DNA of 64,000 nt from Neurospora crassa OR74A. Taxonomy: Eukaryota > Ascomycota > Sordariomycetes > Sordariales > Sordariaceae. Position numbers and translations under genes: made by a program. Under the pieces are notes generated by a model. It was not told the origin of the DNA. It was given only the letters and a program-made list of their open reading frames with translations, and did not search any database. This document shows positions 36,370-46,448 of this stretch, in pieces. The stretch covers positions 5,642,001-5,706,000 of the forward strand of contig NC_026504.1 of the NCBI RefSeq assembly GCF_000182925.2, given 5' to 3'. How positions within the stretch are numbered: position 1 is the first letter of the stretch; each line of letters begins with the position of its first letter.

Positions 36370-37210
36370 ATGCTCGCCGGTTTATGTATCGGCCTTCGTG
36401 GCCTTCAGGTATGTTTATGTACTACCCTACCGTACACTCATCACTTCTTCCGTCTTCTCTCTCTACACCCTACGTCTACTCTGCACTTATACATACATAC
36501 ATACCTTACTTCTCTTCCCTTATCTAAACTACCCAATCAACTAATATCTTTCTCTCCGCAAACAACCAGATCCTCTTCGGCGCCGTAATCGTCGGTCTCT
36601 CCGCCCAATTCATCACCGCCCAAAAAGTCGGTTCCGCAGCGACCACCACGCAATACTCCGTCTTTACCGGCACCTACGCCATTCTCGAAGGCTTTCTGGG
36701 CATCGTCGCCCTCTTTCTTAGTTCCTTCCCAGATATCGTGGTACTAGGCGCCGATGCCATCGGTGCTTTGGTGTTGTTGGCTGGTGGTATCGTACGTCTT
36801 CCCCCCCTTTTTTTTTTTCTTTTTTTTTTTTCTTTTTTCTTTTCTCTCCATCTTGTTTTGCTCTGACTTTGACACTAACACCGACACTAACACAAAAACA
36901 GGCCTGGGCAGTCGAGACCCGCGGCTTCTCCTGCACCGATCCCACCAAGGCCAAGAAGATTCTTGACAACAACCTCTTGAACCAAGGCAAACGCAAGTAC
37001 AAGGGGGACTGGTACTATGGCATTCTGTACGGGGACCCGAGTGCGGAGACGGCTTGGAGCCGGCTGCAGTCGAGCTGCAAGAAGGGACTGGCGGATGAAG
37101 TCTTTCAGTTCTTGGCGTTCGCCGTGCTTGTGGTCTTGTTGGTGGTGGGGTGGATCAGATGGCGGAAGGGTAGAGGGGGTGGAGGTATGGGGTCGAGGTC
37201 GTATGTTTAA
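36370..37210 (+). CDS. MARVEL-domain membrane protein (Nce102-like)
   Basis: Exons are 36370-36408, 36570-36791 and 36902-37210, giving 189 aa. The introns (161 and 110 bp) have donors GTATGT and GTACGT; intron 1 has an ACTAAT branch. Four hydrophobic segments are visible: ILFGAVIVGLSAQFI (14-30), YAILEGFLGIVALFLSSF (about 50-67), VVLGADAIGALVLLAGGIAW (70-90) and FLAFAVLVVLLVVGWIRW (about 155-173). A conserved-looking loop has Cys and Trp residues (RGFSCTDPTK, GDWYYGILYGD, SSCKKG). This is the arrangement of the fungal membrane-associating/MARVEL domain (Nce102 type), linked to plasma membrane organisation and eisosomes in yeast. The call rests on topology and pattern. Confidence 0.7.
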
Positions 37211-37988
37211 AGAGGCCTCGGGCGTGGTGTTGAGGATTCAAAAAGGGGAATTGGGGTATTACGAAAAGAGGAAGATTAATGATAATGGAATGATTGATGG
37301 AAACGCAAAAGGGAAATGGGGGATGGAGTCGGATGGGACTCGGGGAGAATGTCATGAGTCAGATTGAGATACCCGTATGTTATGATGAAAGGAAATATGG
37401 AAGATTGGGCTACATCCCCGTTCAGAAACATGGATACTTGGAAGTGGAATCGGCTTACAAGTAGAAAGGCTCACGAAATATTCAAGAGGATGGAAATCAT
37501 GTCGAGTTACTGCTTTGACTCGAACATACTAGGGCTTATTGTACATGCAGTACCCTTTTGTCCACTCATCATCAGCCTGCCCAAGGCCCCCGAGATCATT
37601 TGTCTCCAGCATCTCATGCGCACCGCCTTGCAGAGATACCACAAGTCATTACCGATTATACTCTGATGCATCCACATCATAACAGTCATGAAAATCTTTT
37701 GGAAAGTTGAGACAAAGGAGTGGAAGAAGAGAAAAACTATGCGGCCATGTCACTAACATGGCCTCCAAATGAAATCATGACAGTCATGCCAACCAAATCA
37801 CCAGACCTCAGATGGCAATACCAATACCCGTGGGTTAAGCCAAGCTTGATCATAAGATACGGAAGATGTCATAACCTAGAACACCAGTCAGCTCATGCTC
37901 CTAGGACCGCAAGGAAGAGATCTTACCCTTGTGATACTATCCATGGCTTCCCCAAAAGGAATGTTCAAGAGGTAGGAAAGACGCCACT
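37211..37988. other. Convergent region, MARVEL gene to GPI-protein gene
   Basis: The 3' flanks of two convergent genes. I see no gene, repeat or RNA. Confidence 0.6.
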
Positions 37989-38822
37989 CTATGCCAACAG
38001 AGCCATCAAAAAACCAAAGAGACCGAGTAGACTGCCGGCCTCCGTGACGGAAGCGCCAGCAGTGAAGGGGGCAGACGCCTCAGGGCTGCCGTAGCCAGTA
38101 CTAGTGGTAAACCCGACCGAGGCAGGAGTGCCGGAGGAAAGATAGGTGTAGGATGACAAGAAGCTGGTGGCAGGTACAACGGTGGTCGTGTTGGTATACG
38201 TGGTTCTAGCCACAGTTGTAGCCGTGGAGTTGTAGCTCGGCAGGGGAAAGCCACTGCTGGGAATGGTAACGCTGATGGTCTCGGAAGCAGTAGCCCAAAT
38301 GGTGGAAGTAAGGGTGCCGCTCTTGACAGTGACCGTGAAATGAGAGGTGATCAAGTCAGTGGTAGTGTTGGCAATAACAGTCGAGGCCGGGACGATAATG
38401 GTGACGTCGGTGGTAGTGGGAGCTTCGCTGGTGGAAGTCTCACCGCTGGACGTGTCGATGGTGGAGGTCTCTGTGGCGTAAGCCACGCTGGTAGACGTCT
38501 CGGTAGTGACACCCCCAGGACTGGCAATGGACGTGTACGTGCCTTCAACGGGGGAACCAGTCTCGGTCTCGACAGGGCTGAAAGTAGTCTCATAGGTGGT
38601 GGTCAAGCAAGAGGTACTGGTCACCTCAGCGGCAGTCAACTGGACGGTCTGGGTAGTGGTGCCGTAAACGGTAGTGGTAAGCGATACGGTGGTCCAGTCT
38701 CCATCGTCGCGCTCACGGAGACCGTTGACTTGATTCTGAGCGCAGGCGCCTCCGTCAATAATGGCGACGACAACTCCAGCAAGAGCAGCCGCGGCCGCAG
38801 CAGTAGACTTTTTGAAGAACAT
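37989..38822 (-). CDS. Ser/Thr-rich GPI-anchored cell-wall protein
   Basis: A single coding exon of 277 aa starting at the ATG at 38822. The frame extends further upstream, but that ATG begins a classic signal peptide: FFKKS, then a long Ala/Val core ending at GACAQ. The body is about 40 percent Ser/Thr with TTTVYGTTTQT and ATETSTIDTSS stretches and a few N-glycosylation sequons (NSTA, NTTT). It ends in a hydrophobic tail, LLGLFGFLMALLA, after a Gly/Ala/Ser region, as expected for GPI attachment. There is no catalytic domain, so a structural or adhesion role at the wall is inferred. The leader may contain a 5' UTR intron of about 490 bp (donor GTGAGT at 39362, branch CTGAC near 38895, acceptor CAG near 38875). 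Confidence 0.8.
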   Translation of the reverse strand: MFFKKSTAAAAAALAGVVVAIIDGGACAQNQVNGLRERDDGDWTTVSLTTTVYGTTTQTVQLTAAEVTSTSCLTTTYETTFSPVETETGSPVEGTYTSIASPGGVTTETSTSVAYATETSTIDTSSGETSTSEAPTTTDVTIIVPASTVIANTTTDLITSHFTVTVKSGTLTSTIWATASETISVTIPSSGFPLPSYNSTATTVARTTYTNTTTVVPATSFLSSYTYLSSGTPASVGFTTSTGYGSPEASAPFTAGASVTEAGSLLGLFGFLMALLA

Positions 38823-41800
38823 GTTGGCTGTTGATACACCGAAAGGTTGTAGAGTCAAGAGAATGGAGTGGACTGCTGCTTGGTGAAACGAGTGTCAGCT
38901 TGGAGTGCCGTAAGAGAAGAAGGTGGAAAGAATGAAGGTGAGGTGAGAGGCGTTAGTAGTAGGTCATCTCAAAAAGGAAGAAAAGAAGGACTTGACGCGA
39001 CCATATGGAACCGTGGATCCATGACAGACCAGGAAATTGCAAAGTCAGATTCAGGAACACGGCTACGGGTGGCAGCATGGCAGGGGACAGCCGGAGTGCT
39101 ACAGCACCACGGATTCCTTTGGACGTGCTGGTACACGTCTAATATCAAAGGACTGCTCTGCGCGACACACACAGCTCAGGGCCGTGTCACCGTGGTGTTT
39201 GGGTGGGGGATCTGTTTGCATTGTGAAACGACAAGGTGAGGGGAGCTTGATGTCGCCGCCAAGATTGACGAGAGTTTGGGTATGGAAGGGTAAGTATCGT
39301 AGGGGGACGCCGCACGCTCCCGACAAGCCGGAGAAAGAGAAACAGTAATAATCACAACTCACATGGATGGAAGCCGTACTTCAAGGTAGACTGCGCGGGT
39401 AAGAATGTTCGTGTTTGAGAGGGTTGGATGTGTTGGTTTGATTTGTGGGTTTGATTTCGAAATTCGGTTGTTGCGTGATTGTGGAGGGGAAGAAGGGCCA
39501 GGTTGAGGAGGCCGAGGGCGGGAAGGAGACGTCGAAGTGAGGGAACCTTGAGGACTGATTGTACTGCACCTCAACCAGGAGTGGGAGTCGAGTGTTAAAA
39601 AGGAAGGAACGCTCCAAGGTCCAGATTGCCCCACGCTTCAAGTTGTTTGTATGACGAGGACGGCAGGCACGACAAGATATACGCCATTCACCACCGCCTG
39701 CCGACCCTCGACATCATGATGGTGACAACCTGTTCGTAACCACCTCAGTACCTCTGCCATATTTCATCGGATGTATGGGTAGGTTGAGCTGGTCGTTCCT
39801 CGTAGGTCAAACTCGCGAACGAGATCTGGAACCACAAGAGTGGCCATGGTCACGATTTCGACCTCGGTGGTGTGGCATTCGTGGATTTCAATGGTGCACA
39901 CGGGAGCTCGTGGACCGTCGCCATCTTTGGTGCTTCCGTCTCAACGTCACTGGCATGATTTCTTGCTGAAATGACGCCTGATGAACCATCTGTCCGCATC
40001 ACTTGGAGGAATCCCGTCGATTCTGCAGGACTTAATTTTGCAAGCAGGCATCAACCAGAATAGAAGATCAAACACCAGCCTCCATGCTCGACAATCCTAG
40101 CTCCTCCTCAGTGCGACATGAAGTTCATCCAATGTGAAGGACAGACACAAATTTCAGTTGCGAGTGACGGTGTTACCAGTTCTCTGAGGTCACTCTCCGG
40201 CCGGCAGCTGGAAGATTCTGTAGCTCTGGAGGCCGGAACTTGACATTGAGCATCCCATCAAGACCACCTGTGTGATGCTATTTCTCACAAGGTAGAGGCA
40301 AGTCTATGCGCTGTTGGCATCGCATGCTACGGTCGTCAGTCAAGCACTGAAATTCCCATGGAGTAGGAGGTACCGTGATGTTTCAAGACAATGATACTGC
40401 CCAGATCCAGTCCAACAACGACCAAGAAGATGGGTAAACCCCAGGAACGCGGTAGGGTTCCAAGACGCGTTTCGGAAGGGTTGTCTCCTGGTTTATGGCA
40501 ACGAAATTGCCGAGTGTCTCGAGCCCAAACGGTCGGTCGTAGATGGGGTTAACCTGGATTGGAGGCCGTTTGTTGAGTGCTTGATGTATACTTTCAGCAG
40601 AACAGATTGACCTTCGTGGTCGGTAAAGATTTAAACCCATCAATGTTCATATCGATGTCTCTTAGAGCGATTGTCTGAAGAGGGTCAGGGGCCGTGATTT
40701 GGTTGCGGTGATATGAATTGATGGTACACGTTTATATCCGGCACTCCGAGGCAATACCAATACCTTCTTTCGAGATGTGAACATGAAGACATTGAGTGAG
40801 TTCGCAGCAACTCGGCCATCTCTTCCGACTGGTTCTTCTTAACAGACACTCGTGGTTGCTTTTGACGTGCAATCATGAAATTCGAGCGGGAGCCAAGCTG
40901 ATTTGCCAACTATTGAGCCATTACCTTCGCTTTCTGCAGTTCTGACGAAGGAGTGTCTTCCCGAAAAGAAGCGTGATTCGTGATTTATGTAGAAACGAGA
41001 CGAAAATCACTTGGCACGATGCATCATGAACTCCACAATCATGATGGCCTAACTGTGGGTGCGGGGGTTTGCCGATCAGGTGTGGACCTTGCAGTCACAG
41101 CATCGACCAATCAAAATAATCTACGATGGGCCACCCAACCCACGTCCAGTCCCCGACCTCCCGAATTGGTGCCATTGCGCCCATCGAGATTGTTCGTCAT
41201 CACCAAAGAGGAAAAAAAAACACCAGACCTCCCTGACCTCCAACATGCTTTGCCGCGGCGGATAGACCGGCTCGAGACCGGACGCTAGGTACGGACTCGG
41301 GCCGCACGATTTCATCAGGGCTTTTCATTCCGATTTCGGGCCATTGACTTGGGGTATTGGGAAGTCTACACTAGTTTGACGTCTTGGAGGACTCGAGCAC
41401 TGGTAATTACATCAACTCAATCAACATCACATCTACACTACACTACACTACACTAGCAATCGCTTCTGATCTCCCCCATCCAGGGTCATCCCCGATCTTG
41501 GCCAGCCGCCCCGGCTCCGAGCCTCAGCTTTGGCCAGACGCATACGCTCGTTCGGAAATCAGAACCGGGCGGCCCATCGTCTGAATCCAGCATCGGAACA
41601 TAAATGTAGCTTTTGCCTCAACCGTCCTGTTCTGATCATCCGGAGAGCGGGAACCCTTGACGTCCCGTTTTGTCTACGCTGCGGAAAGAAAGAAGACAGA
41701 GACGTCGTCATTAACCTTGGGTTTCATCAATACAACCTCGCCGGTATTCGATATCCACCTCCGCAAACTCCAGGTTGTGTAGTGGGCAACCAGCAGCTCA

Positions 41801-42895
41801 CACAAAAGCGAACCTCCCTCCCGCCTGACCCGTCCACCCCGTTCTCGATTTCGACTTGAGCTCGTCTTTTCGTACCCGCTCAGACATCATCTCTCCCACC
41901 CGCACCGCATTTGCAGCGCGCACGATAGCCCGCACCAACAACTTTGGCCGCATCGCATTTTGCAGTCGCTCGGTCAGGTACATTGCTTACTTGACTTGCA
42001 TTAGAATTAAAACTATACCACTTATTGTACGACATCGTTGTCGTTATCTTGTCCCAAACCACGGACGTAACCCATTACACATCACACCAACCCTTTTTTT
42101 TTTTTTTCTCTCCCTCTTAGAACCCAGCCCATATTCGAGTCAACCACTCACGAAGCGGTCACCGCTCATCGCAGTAGTTACCTCTATTGATCATCCCAAA
42201 TCGCAAGACCCAATCCATCATCGCTGCTTTGTTCCCTATTTCTCTTTCCCACTCCATCGAGTCATCCATCCATCCCTCCATCCATCCATCTTTGCTTTTT
42301 CTTCCTTCATTGATTCATTCCACCGAGAGAAGGAGAACAGGAACAAAAGGTCCATTCAATCGGGTGTGCGCAATCAACCACCTCGAGCACCCACTTCTTC
42401 GTCTCAATCCACGGCAGCGATCACTTTCCACTCAGGGAACTCGAGACCCACCGACTTAGTTACCAAGGAAGCCGCTTCCGGACATCCATCGACCACCACA
42501 ACTGCACTTCCCTTCACCCTGACCTGACCTGACCTGACCTGACCTGACTTCCCGGCAATCTGAATAAGGACCGAAGCGAAGCCAGCATCCATCGATACAT
42601 TGCATTTTGCAATTTTACTCTGGTTACAACCACACTTCAGTTTTATCAGCACCTGATAGCAACAACGTTCCTTTTTTGACGGACCCGCGTCGACGCTACA
42701 TCACAGAAGCAAGCCACACCCTCTTTAATTTCGATCGATTTTCCGGAGAAGCGCCTGTGCCATCCAGGGGGGGAGACGCACTCCAAACCACAACCGCCAA
42801 ACTACTAGCAAAACAGTCATTTGAATACGTACGATCAACTTCATTTCAAACCAAACCGGGAATCGTCTTCGACAGACCTACACTAAACATTCAAT
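38823..42895. other. Long gene-poor region before the UBL3-like gene
   Basis: Four kilobases with no supported protein gene. Its proximal part is the GPI-protein promoter. From about 41350 the sequence becomes CT/CA-rich, as in a long Neurospora leader, with (CTACA)n at about 41433-41454, CCATC repeats near 42270 and (CCTGA)6. A possible 5' UTR intron lies at about 41976-42119 (GTACAT to CTCTTAG). The middle (39650-41300) shows no signal I recognise. Confidence 0.5.
42518..42548. repeat. (CCTGA)6 pentanucleotide repeat
   Basis: Six uninterrupted CCTGA copies in the presumed leader of the UBL3-like gene. Confidence 0.95.
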
Positions 42896-43955
42896 ATGGC
42901 CGACACAACCGAATCAAAACGTCTCGGCAAACGCCCAGAGACCGACGATGCGCTTCAACAACAACAGCAACAAGCGACACCAGCAACAGGCGGCGTAATC
43001 CAGATGGAACAGGTTAACAACCAACCAGCCACCGCCTCCGCAACAACCGCAACAACAGGCTCACCGTCCCATGCCCAGAACAACAAGGAAGGCGAACCAT
43101 CAATATCCACAGTCACCGGCGCCGTGCCCGTCACATTGCAAGATGTCATGGACGAAACCGACCCAGTTTCCCCCCCAGAACCCCAACCACAAGCCGTCAA
43201 CGATCCCGACTCGATATCTCAAGCATCTCAGTCAGCGTCGGGACCCAGTAGTACCGAAGCCCCAGTCTGCAACATCACCCTCCTCCTGCCCACGGGAGCC
43301 CGACACCCATACAAGATCGACGAAAAGTATCTGTCCAAACGGGGCGTCGACATTCCCGAGACAGTGGCGGGGACGGGCCAGCCGGACCCGTTTAGCATCT
43401 CAGTGTATAAGGTCAAGGAGTTGATACTGAGAGAGTGGAGGGAGGAGTGGGAGGGGAAGCCGGCGAGTCCAACTAGCATTCGGTTGATTCACTTTGGAAA
43501 GTTGTTGGATGATAAAGAGAGTTTGAAGAGTGAGTTTTGCCCGATTTCCTTTTCTTTTTTCGTTGAGGATAATGATGGTGAGGGATGGAGGGGAGAAAGT
43601 GGAGGGGGGCGGGGGATGGGGATCTCTGTAATGGCCGGAATAGATAAGAGAAGGGAAAAGGGAATGCCAGTGTCGAAAAGTGACCCTGGAGATATAATGG
43701 AGATGGAGAGGGATAGATCGGTTTACGGCAATAATTGCGGGAGAATTTGATAAATCAATCATGATTGAATATGCTAACAAACCTTCAAAAACAGAATACA
43801 AATTCTCCCCCGACACCCCCAACGTCGTCCACATGTCGGTTCGACCAGCCGAGATGATGGAAGAAGACGGCGAAGGCGCCAAAGGCGGCAAGGCCGCAGG
43901 CGGGCGAGAAGGATCAAGGAGAGAAGGAGGAGGCGGGTGTTGTGTTATTCTATGA
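42896..43955 (+). CDS. UBL3/MUB-like prenylated ubiquitin-fold protein
   Basis: Exons are 42896-43529 and 43795-43955, giving 264 aa. The 265-bp intron has donor GTGAGT, branch GCTAAC and acceptor AACAG, and the junction gives KESLKKYKFSPDTPNVVHMSVRP. Residues 1-120 are Gln/Thr/Pro-rich and disordered. The ubiquitin fold spans about 123-228 (VCNITLLLPTG, SIRLIHFGKLLDD, VVHMSVRP). The protein ends CCVIL, a CaaX box with a neighbouring Cys and the same five residues that end human UBL3. UBL3/MUB proteins are geranylgeranylated, sit on the plasma membrane and are not conjugated; animal UBL3 sorts proteins to extracellular vesicles. The long N-terminal extension is not present in animal UBL3. The fungal function is unknown to me. 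Confidence 0.82.
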
Positions 43956-45154
43956 GGGATAGTCACAACATGCTCTCAGCCTATCTCGTCCTTTGCCGGC
44001 TCGCTGCTTCGAAGCGTCTTTATATCACCATCAGAGTGCTATCAGATTGGGTTTGGTTGATGTCACTACCGATACCGACTGAACATCGACAAACCAATCT
44101 GAACAGCAGCGGATCCATCGTCGACTTGGCGAAGGAGTCTTTGGTCCCTTTGAAGCGACAAAGATCCGGCACCTGATGTTAGTCCAGCTGGACCCTTGTT
44201 CAGTACCCAGCGAATGCACAGATGTGGTGAGGACGAATTATCCTACATCCACACAGCGAACCCTTACTTGTCACTATTGCATTTCAGATAAGCGGCCGGT
44301 TGGTGGCCGTTATTGTTTAAAGAGGTATATTTGGCTATTCCATGTATTTCATGTATTCTTGTTAGTGGGAGGCTTGGGCGGAATGTTCCTGTTTTCACTT
44401 TCCCTTCCTTCTTCGTTTCGCTCACTTACTTGTTGTTCGTCGGATATGTTTTTTTTCCTCATGGCTTTGCTTACAGACGGGGCTGTACCGGGAATGGCGT
44501 CTCGTATACAACGCTCCTTTCTTGTTTATGTTTTCATTGGGTGTGTGTGGACAGCAGTTATTGCCCACTCAGCGGGAGTTGTTGTTTGTGCTTGACTAGC
44601 GTATTGGTGGGAGAGAGCTGGAGGAACCTTTTTGTTTTCTTTGAGAGAATGGGATAGAGGTGTGGCGATGAGTGGTGGCTGATGTGAATACTTGGGCCAT
44701 GAGGCGCTCCTCCCGAACCAGATGGATGAGGGATTGGAGCTCTCGGGCAGAGCGTATGGATACGATGACCGACCTCGGAGAGATGAGTATGGTCATGTAC
44801 ATATTACGAGTTTACTGGGCGTTGGGAAATATTGAATGATGAGAATATCTTTGACGTTCGCTCCATTGTCCATGACTGCTGTGTAGCTTGGTGAAGAAGG
44901 ATGTGACAGATGGTCCCGAACCCCAGCTTCCAGAAGTGCGATGCCATAGGCTCGACATCCGATGTATGTGCTCCCGAACAGCGTGACTGTGTGCGAGCAC
45001 CAATGAGGTGGTTCATGTCTAATAGCCGTATTGCCGATTCCAAAGTATCTCTTGGGCAAGCTGTATTGAATCTTCAACTCATTCCCCAACTTGCCATCAC
45101 ACGTCCATTATATCCCATCAGACACCAACCACCCCGTATATCAAAATCAAAGCC
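43956..45154. other. Convergent region between UBL3-like gene and UMP1
   Basis: The 3' flanks of two convergent genes. Several short frames exist but none has supporting features. Confidence 0.6.
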
Positions 45155-45829
45155 TTAAGCCGAAATCCTCAACTTCCTCTCCATCTCCTCATGCACGCTC
45201 ACCTCGGCCCTACTCTCCTCTCCCGTGTACACATCCTCCCACGTGATATCTCCATCCCGTCCCATCAGGATCTCCTCATGCACATTGCCCATGCCGCCCA
45301 TCATGCCCACACCCCCGCCCAACGCCAAGGGCTTCCACTCGCCGTCTCGCACAATCTTGAGCTCCATTTGGCGTCGAATAGGCTCGGCCATGCCGAACGT
45401 GCGGCGCAGAGTCTCCATGCGCAAGGTCTCGCGCGTGGCTTCCCATTGCTTGAGGCGCGATTCGAGCGGGTGCGAGGAGATGGGGACTGCCGAGGCGGTG
45501 GCGGTTGCACCAGAAGAAGAAGAAGAAGAGGATTTGACGGAGTCGAGAGGGTGGGGAGCGAGGCCTGAGCGGAGGGTGTCGTGCAGACCTGGAGCCGAAG
45601 GGGCGGCGATGGAGCGGAGGTGGGTGAAGGTTGAGGAGTGGGAGTCGGCGGGGACGATGCGGAGGGACTTTGACACGGGTGTTAGTATGGTTTAGAGGTA
45701 GAAGGGGGGAAATATTTAGGGGGTGGAGGAATGAAACTGAGGAAATGGAGGTAGGGTGAGGTAGGGTGAGGTAGGGTGAGGAGGAGGTGATGATGATGGA
45801 GGGGAAGATGGGTGGTGATAGCTTACCAT
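45155..45829 (-). CDS. ump1: UMP1, proteasome maturation factor
   Basis: Exons are 45829-45827 and 45667-45155, giving 171 aa. The first coding exon is just the ATG. The intron (45826-45668, 159 bp) has donor GTAAGC, branch ACTAAC and acceptor TCAAAG, and holds three copies of a 10-bp repeat. Splicing gives MSLRIVPADS, the expected Ump1 start; without it the frame has no good beginning. The core HPLESRLKQWEATRETLRMETLRRTFGMAEPIR, cut here only by description, spans about 80-112 and is diagnostic, followed by MELKIV. Ump1 binds half-proteasomes in the cytosol and nucleus, controls beta-subunit maturation and is degraded by the finished 20S particle. A Ser run (about 55-61) lies in the disordered N-terminal half. 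Confidence 0.92.
45751..45780. repeat. Triplicated 10-bp repeat in ump1 intron
   Basis: Three exact copies of GTAGGGTGAG inside the only ump1 intron. Confidence 0.95.
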
Positions 45830-46448
45830 CTTGACGGTTTGCGGTTGATGAAGCTAGGCGGCGGTGTTGATTACGTATTGATTGTTTGTTTGGGGAGGAT
45901 TAAGCTTGTGCGATTGTGAAGGTTCCTTGATCGCTGGATGTTGATTTGGGTATCGCAAGAAAATAACGTTTGCGAGTCGCTTGAAATCGTGGCGGGTTGT
46001 TTGACGTTGTTGAGGAATGGAAGATGGAAGATGGAAGATGGAAGTCAAGTCAAGGCTCCAAGCAGCTTCCGCGTTCACTGCCCAGCCGCTGTTGTCGCAG
46101 GCGGGCGGCAGGGCTGTTGTCACTGGACGGCGGCGGCGCGCGGCGGCGGTACGTACCCCAGACAGACGCTAGGTAGGTAGTGGGGTGTCTGCCAGGCTCC
46201 CCGGTGTCCCGTCACTTGTCATTGTCATTGTCATTGTCATTACAAGGTATTGGCTGGCGTATTATGTAATTAACTCCGAAGTCGCTTCCTACACCCGACC
46301 TCTACGTATGTACTATCAACCTCTTCAAGTACCATGTCATGTCACAGTCACTCTTCATTTATACATTCCCTCCGCCTTCATCTGAGATGGTCACTTGAGA
46401 TGTCTGGCCCATCCAAGTTTCACCTCCCCAAATAACCCCTACTTCAAA
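45830..46448. other. Divergent promoter region, UMP1 and ABC ATPase
   Basis: Two short tandem repeats are present: (AAGATGG)3 at 46021-46041 and (TTGTCA)4 at 46216-46239. A GTAG run lies near 46165. There is no gene. Confidence 0.65.
46216..46239. repeat. (TTGTCA)4 hexanucleotide repeat
   Basis: Four exact hexamer copies, about 220 bp upstream of the ABC ATPase start. Confidence 0.95.

Noticed and set aside
46395-46448. Upstream extension of the ABC ATPase frame
   Set aside because: It begins at TTG, not ATG. Fungal nuclear genes rarely start there, and a good ATG lies at 46449.
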